From Acidovorax sp. NB1 (lineage in GTDB: Bacteria; Pseudomonadota; Gammaproteobacteria; Burkholderiales; Burkholderiaceae_C): a stretch of DNA of 64,000 nt. Below the pieces are notes generated by a model. That model saw only the letters and a program-made list of their open reading frames with translations, did no database searches and was not told the DNA's origin. Below, piece after piece: positions 59,984 through 64,000 of this stretch. Position numbers and translations under genes: made by a program. Within the stretch, counting starts at the first letter, position 1. Every line of letters starts with the position of its first letter. The DNA lies in NCBI RefSeq assembly GCF_005405905.1, contig NZ_BJHU01000030.1, forward strand, positions 186,001-250,000. Direction: 5' to 3'.

Positions 59984-61348
59984 ATGACCCAATCTGAAAC
60001 CCCACGCAAACTGCGCCTCGGCGCCTTCATCATGGCCACGGGGCACCATGTCGCCGCCTGGCGCCACCCCGGCTCGCAGGTCGATTCGGGAGTGAATATC
60101 GACCACTACATCGAGGTCGCACAAACGGCAGAGCGCGGCCTGTTCGACCAAGTGTTTGTGGCCGACAGCCCGGGCGTGTGGCACAAGGGCGACCGCGAGT
60201 CCTTCAGCCGCCAGGGGCGCATCTCGCACTTCGAGCCCGTCACGCTGTGGGCGGCGCTCTCGGCCGTCACCAAACACATCGGCTTTGTGGCCACGGCATC
60301 CACCACCTACGAAGACCCCTACCTGCTGGCACGCAAGTTCGCCTCGCTCGACCACATCAGCAAGGGCCGCGCCGCCTGGAACGTGGTGACCACCAGCGCC
60401 GAGAACGTGCATGGCAACTTTGGCCTGGACACCCACCCCGACCCCGCCGTGCGGTATGAGCGCGCCCACGAGTTTGTGGACGTGGTCAAGGGCCTGTGGG
60501 ACAGCTTTGACGACGATGCCCTGGTGCGCGACCAGGCGAGTGGCATCTACTTCGACCCCGACAAGCTGCACGCGCTGAACCACGTGGGCAAACACCTCAA
60601 GGTGCAGGGTCCGCTCAACATCGAGCGCTCGGTGCAGGGCCACCCGGTCATCGTGCAGGCGGGCTCTTCCGAAGACGGCAAGGAGCTGGCCGCTGCCACG
60701 GCCGAGGCCATCTTCACCGCCTGGACCAGCCTGGCCGAGGCCCAGGCGTTCTACAAGGACGTGAAAGGCCGCATGGTCAAGTACGGCCGCCACCCCGACG
60801 AGCTGCTGGTGCTGCCCGGCATCTCCCCGGTGATCGGCCGCACCGAGGAAGAAGCCCAGGCCAAGTGGGCCGAGCTGCAGGCGCTGATCCACCCCAGCGT
60901 GGGCCTGGCTACGCTGGCGCCCTTCTGGCCCGGCGAAGACCTGGCCCAGTGGAGTCTGGACGCGCCGCCGCCCTACATTCCCGAGCCGCCCAAGGGCATC
61001 AACAGCCGCGCCCACGTGGTGCTGCAGCTGGCCCGGCGCGAGAAGTACACCGTGCGCCAGCTGTACGAATACCTGGCCGGCGCGCGCGGCCACTGGGTGG
61101 TGGTGGGCACACCCCAGGCCATTGCGGACCGCATGCAGGAATGGTTTGAGAACGGCGCGGCCGATGGCTTCAACGTGATGCCGCCCGTGCTGCCCCAGTC
61201 GCTCAACGAGTTTGTGGACCTGGTCGTGCCGGAGCTGCAACGGCGCGGCCTGTTCCGCACCGCATACGAAGGCAACACCCTGCGCGAGAACCTGGGCCTG
61301 GCGCGCCCCGCCAGCCGGTACGCCACGCCACTGGCCAAGGCGGCGTGA
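59984..61348 (+). CDS. NtaA/SnaA/DszA-type flavin-dependent monooxygenase
   Basis: The 454-residue protein belongs to the bacterial-luciferase-like FMNH2 monooxygenases: KLRLGAFIMATGHHVAAWRH, GLFDQVFVADSPGVW, ISHFEPVTLWAALSAVTKHI, RAAWNVVTTSAENVHGNFG and PVIVQAGSSEDGKELAA. Members include nitrilotriacetate, dibenzothiophene-sulfone and other sulfone or sulfonate monooxygenases. The context favours an organosulfur substrate. A flavin reductase must supply FMNH2 and is not in this window. It is 138 bases after tauD. Confidence 0.9.
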   Translation: MTQSETPRKLRLGAFIMATGHHVAAWRHPGSQVDSGVNIDHYIEVAQTAERGLFDQVFVADSPGVWHKGDRESFSRQGRISHFEPVTLWAALSAVTKHIGFVATASTTYEDPYLLARKFASLDHISKGRAAWNVVTTSAENVHGNFGLDTHPDPAVRYERAHEFVDVVKGLWDSFDDDALVRDQASGIYFDPDKLHALNHVGKHLKVQGPLNIERSVQGHPVIVQAGSSEDGKELAAATAEAIFTAWTSLAEAQAFYKDVKGRMVKYGRHPDELLVLPGISPVIGRTEEEAQAKWAELQALIHPSVGLATLAPFWPGEDLAQWSLDAPPPYIPEPPKGINSRAHVVLQLARREKYTVRQLYEYLAGARGHWVVVGTPQAIADRMQEWFENGAADGFNVMPPVLPQSLNEFVDLVVPELQRRGLFRTAYEGNTLRENLGLARPASRYATPLAKAA

Positions 61349-61427
61349 CGCCTGGGGCCTGACCGGTCAGCGCGATGAACTGGCCGGTCGTGCTCTGCCA
61401 CCGCCCCCTTGCCCATGTGCTGCCTTT

Positions 61428-62135
61428 TCAGGCAGACTGTGGCAGGTAGCTGGGCCGCGTGGCCGTCATCGCGAGCTTGACGTGCTGCGTGAGTTCATCG
61501 GCCAGCACCTCGTCCGCACCTGCTTCCAGACCATCCAGCGCACGCCGCACGATCTGAACCGGGCTGGTCTTGGGTACATCGAAGCCGCGCGTGAGGTCGG
61601 TGTCCACATACGCCATGTGCAGCCCGAGGACCTGCGTTTTTTGCGCTGCCAGCTCGTGGCGCAGTGCATTGGTGAGCGACCAGGCGGCTGATTTGCTGGC
61701 CGAGTACGCCGCCAGCTCGCCGCCATTCACCCACGATGCCACCGACAGCACGTTGAGCAGCGCCCCGCCCCCGTTGGCCTGCAGCACAGGCGCAAAGGCC
61801 TTGCTGACGCGCAGCACGCCAAAGACATTGGTCTCAAAAATGCGGCGCATGACCTCCTCGCTGTCGGCCGCCATGAAGCCGCCAGGCTGGGCGATGCCCG
61901 CGTTGTTGATGACCAAGGTCACATCGGATGCCAGCGCAGCAGCCGCCGCGACGTCTTCGGGGTTGTTGACGTCCAGACGCAAGGCCTGCGCGCCGGGTTG
62001 CGGGGCGATGGTGGATGGGTCACGCGCAGCGGCGTAGACCTTGCGCGCACCGCGTGCGAGCAGCTCGCGGACAAAAGCCAGGCCAATGCCGCGATTGGCA
62101 CCGGTGACGAGGACAACAGCGTTTTCGATCTTCAT
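61428..62135 (-). CDS. Short-chain dehydrogenase/reductase
   Basis: The cofactor motif TGANRGIG lies at 11-18, NNAG in LVINNAGIAQP, and the catalytic Tyr and Lys in AAYSASKSAAW. The 235 residues give a minimal SDR. GGAGA precedes the ATG at 62135, so longer openings are rejected. It follows a quinone-reductase-like gene 76 bases upstream and probably belongs to the same TetR-controlled unit. Substrate is unknown. Confidence 0.9.
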   Translation of the reverse strand: MKIENAVVLVTGANRGIGLAFVRELLARGARKVYAAARDPSTIAPQPGAQALRLDVNNPEDVAAAAALASDVTLVINNAGIAQPGGFMAADSEEVMRRIFETNVFGVLRVSKAFAPVLQANGGGALLNVLSVASWVNGGELAAYSASKSAAWSLTNALRHELAAQKTQVLGLHMAYVDTDLTRGFDVPKTSPVQIVRRALDGLEAGADEVLADELTQHVKLAMTATRPSYLPQSA

Positions 62136-62211
62136 GGGAATCTCCAGGGTGGGTTGGGAATGAATGTGCAAATGGGATGTACAAGGGATGGATGCGCAGC
62201 CAGCGAACAGC

Positions 62212-63213
62212 TCAGCGCACCTTGACCACGACCTTGCCCTTGGCGCGGCCGGTTTCCACGTAGGCGATGGCTTCGTTGGTGGCGTCAAAGGCAAACACCT
62301 TGTCAATCACCGGGCGGATGGCCCCGGCGTCGATCAGGCGTGTGATCTCTTGCAGCTGGCGGCCCTCTGCCCGCATGAACAGGAACCCGTAGCCAATGCC
62401 CAGCGCCCGAGCGCGGCGCCGGGTGCCTGCGCTCAACAGGCGGAACACCATCCGCACAAAGCCGGGGGCGCGAATGGCTTCGCCAAATGTGGGGTCTGGC
62501 GGGCCCGAGACAGAGACGAGTTGGCCGCCGCGCTGGAGCACGCGCAGGGACTTGGCCAGCGCCTTGCTGTCCTGGCTGTGCAGCACCACGTCGTAGTCGC
62601 GCAGCACCGCTTCAAAGTCCTGCTGGCGGTAGTCGATGACCACATCGGCGCCCAAGCTGTGGACCAGTGCGGCGTTGCCTGCGCTGGCGGTGGTGGCCAC
62701 GGTGGCACCCAGGTGCTTGGCCAGCTGGATGGCGATGCTGCCCAGCCCGCCCGAGCCCGCCTGGATGAAGACCTTCTGCCCTTTTTTCACCTGGGCCTTC
62801 TCGACCAGAGCCTGCCAGGCCGTCAGGGCCACCAGCGGGATCGACGCCGCCTCTTCCATGGTCAGGCTGCGGGGCTTGAGGGCCAGCGAAGACTCCTTGA
62901 CGGCGATGAGTTCCGCAAAGGTGCCAATGTGAAAGTCGTCCGCCCGAGCATAGACCTCGTCGCCGGGCTGGAACTGCCGCACGCGCGGCCCCACACGCAC
63001 CACAACGCCCGCCACGTCGTGCCCCAGGATGAGCGGCATCTTGTAGGGCAGGATGAGCTTGAACTCGCCGTCCCGGATCTTGGCGTCGAGCGGATTGACG
63101 CCCGCTGCATGCACCTCCACCAGCACCTCGTCGTCGCGCAAAGAGGGCGCAGGAACGTCGGCGGGCCTGAGCGCGCCCTTCTTGGCGTATCGATCCAGAA
63201 CAAAGGCTTTCAT
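62212..63213 (-). CDS. NADP-dependent MDR oxidoreductase (quinone-reductase-like)
   Basis: The GroES-like N-terminus (EVLVEVHAAGVNPLDAKIRDG, ILGHDVAGVVVRVG) and the Rossmann motif GSGGLGSIAIQLAKHLGA define a zinc-independent medium-chain reductase. The C-terminus (VFAFDATNEAIAYVETGRAKGKVVVKV) is typical of quinone or enone reductases. AAAGGAAG supports the ATG. The operator-like sequence at 63280 lies upstream. A role in detoxifying electrophiles under TetR control is likely but inferred. Confidence 0.92.
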   Translation of the reverse strand: MKAFVLDRYAKKGALRPADVPAPSLRDDEVLVEVHAAGVNPLDAKIRDGEFKLILPYKMPLILGHDVAGVVVRVGPRVRQFQPGDEVYARADDFHIGTFAELIAVKESSLALKPRSLTMEEAASIPLVALTAWQALVEKAQVKKGQKVFIQAGSGGLGSIAIQLAKHLGATVATTASAGNAALVHSLGADVVIDYRQQDFEAVLRDYDVVLHSQDSKALAKSLRVLQRGGQLVSVSGPPDPTFGEAIRAPGFVRMVFRLLSAGTRRRARALGIGYGFLFMRAEGRQLQEITRLIDAGAIRPVIDKVFAFDATNEAIAYVETGRAKGKVVVKVR

Positions 63214-63279
63214 GGGGCTTCCTTTGTGGCGGGAGCCTGAAGGGACACCAGTGGGCTGTATGGGCTTAATTCACAATTT

Positions 63280-63299
63280 CGCATGATAAACATCATATA
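63280..63299. promoter_or_regulatory. TetR operator-like site upstream of the MDR gene
   Basis: CGCATGATAAACATCATATA contains the dyad ATGAT/ATCAT around a four-base centre. A close copy lies over the tetR start. It sits 67 bases before the MDR start codon, where a repressor could block the promoter. Confidence 0.6.
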
Positions 63300-63369
63300 T
63301 AAATCCAAAAAAAACGCGCCATTGCGCGGAGATCACGATCCAAAAGAGCGCCTGGTGAGTGGGTTTGCG

Positions 63370-63966
63370 TCAGGCCGTTGGTGCAGGCAACAGGTGCTTG
63401 AGCGCGGCCTCGCGCAGGCTGTCGGACAGCGCAGCATCGTCCACCGCCCGGGCAAGCACCAGGGCGCCCACCATAGTGGACAGGGTGACGAGCGCCTGCT
63501 CATGGATCTCTGGCTGGCCCCACTGCGGCGACTGACGCGCAATCAGGTCCACCATCTCCTTGATGTGCCGGGTGGAGACGCGACGCACTTCGGGCGACTG
63601 GCGCGAGGTTTCAGAGCCCAGCGCGGCCAGAGGGCAACCGGTTTCTACGCTTTCGACATGCTGGCGCGAGAGATAGGCCTTGAGCACGGTGGCCATCGCC
63701 TGCGAGGCGGGCTCCCCCGCTACAGCGCCGGCCACGGTGGCCACAGACTGGGCACAGGCCTGCGTGGCCGCTTCGGCCAGCATGGCCTCGCGCGATTCGA
63801 AGTGCGCATAGAAGCCGCCATGCGTGAGGCCCGCCTCCTTCATGATGTCTGCCACCCCGGTGCCGTGGTAGCCGTTGCGACGGATCGCCCGCGCGGCCAC
63901 CGACACGATGCGCTCGTGGGTCGCCTCCTTGGCAGCGGCTCGGGCACTGGGTTGTTTATTTCGCAT
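63370..63966 (-). CDS. TetR family regulator
   Basis: The 198-residue protein has an N-terminal HTH (about 18-62): ERIVSVAARAIRRNGYHGTG, then ADIMKEAGLTHGGFYAHF. The C-terminal ligand domain contains a Cys in VETGCPLAALGSE, which might sense electrophiles as in NemR; this is inference. The start at 63966 lies within an operator-like dyad, suggesting autorepression. The downstream MDR and SDR genes are the likely targets. Confidence 0.92.
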   Translation of the reverse strand: MRNKQPSARAAAKEATHERIVSVAARAIRRNGYHGTGVADIMKEAGLTHGGFYAHFESREAMLAEAATQACAQSVATVAGAVAGEPASQAMATVLKAYLSRQHVESVETGCPLAALGSETSRQSPEVRRVSTRHIKEMVDLIARQSPQWGQPEIHEQALVTLSTMVGALVLARAVDDAALSDSLREAALKHLLPAPTA

Positions 63967-63981
63967 GACACATATCATACG
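63962..63981. promoter_or_regulatory. TetR operator-like site over the tetR start codon
   Basis: CGCATGACACATATCATACG matches the site at 63280 at 14 of 20 positions, with the same ATGA/TCAT ends of the dyad. It covers the tetR initiation codon, so binding would block both transcription and translation start. Confidence 0.55.
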
Positions 63982-64000
63982 TTTTATCAGACACACCTGC

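Noticed and set aside
61359..61370. Perfect 12-base palindrome CTGACCGGTCAG
   Set aside because: It lies between convergent genes without a T tract or a second copy nearby. One palindrome of this size is too little to assign a role.
1..64000. CRISPR array, rRNA or insertion sequence
   Set aside because: I found no regularly spaced repeats, no rRNA-like stretch and no transposase gene on either strand.

Overview
The window is GC-rich (roughly two thirds G+C) and reads as a Burkholderiales chromosome, most likely Comamonadaceae and Acidovorax-like. This rests on gene content and style (TolB-Pal-CpoB, TctAB/TctDE, NhaR, DUF4148, a CysB-type organosulfur island) and on dispersed repeats I associate with that family. 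No rRNA is present, so the genus is inference.

Region 1 (1 to about 16,390) is the integrase-proximal end of a prophage that continues beyond the left edge of the window. A leftward gene is cut by the edge. A 900-base stretch with no convincing protein follows. It has a promoter (-35 at 397, -10 at 420), many potential helices and a pyrimidine-rich end, and is the best candidate here for an undescribed large structured RNA. Downstream lies a tightly overlapping rightward early operon of about 25 small genes. It includes an ERF single-strand annealing protein with a PD-(D/E)XK-type nuclease, DUF1643, KTSC, DUF2303, a J-domain protein, a Lar-like protein, a cupin-like protein and an excisionase-like HTH protein. 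Hairpins sharing a GCCCGC/GCGGGC core, most followed by T tracts, sit just ahead of ribosome binding sites in this operon. A convergent tyrosine integrase ends the element next to tRNA-Lys(TTT), with five GGTAGC hexamers between integrase and tRNA.

Region 2 (16,390 to about 51,000) is core chromosome. It holds tcdA, cpoB, pal and tolB; msbA; tatD, pilZ, holB, tmk and mltG; ygfZ; a thioesterase-acetyltransferase fusion; an alpha/beta hydrolase; an exported FAH-fold hydratase; an Fe-alcohol dehydrogenase; a PAS-GGDEF-EAL protein; a patatin-like hydrolase; an HDOD protein; tex; a DUF4148 protein; a damaged DinG-like helicase; tctAB with divergent tctDE; a YkgJ protein; nhaR; a TerB-like protein and an HPF-like protein.

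Region 3 (51,100 to about 61,350) is an organosulfur scavenging island. It contains a CysB-type regulator, a cytoplasmic sulfatase, two substrate-binding proteins, two permeases and one ATPase of the SsuABC/TauABC/AtsRBC kind, a TauD/AtsK dioxygenase and an NtaA/DszA-type flavin monooxygenase. Together they would import sulfonates or sulfate esters and release sulfite or sulfate when sulfate is scarce.

Region 4 (61,400 to 64,000) is a small TetR regulon. An SDR and a quinone-reductase-like MDR lie downstream of a TetR gene, and two matching 20-base operator-like sites lie in front of the MDR and over the tetR start codon.

Two dispersed repeat families cross the chromosomal part. One is about 90 bases and follows the stop codons of ssuC and tauD. 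The other is about 60 bases with a fixed internal spacing, found in two intergenic gaps and, in frame, inside the patatin gene.
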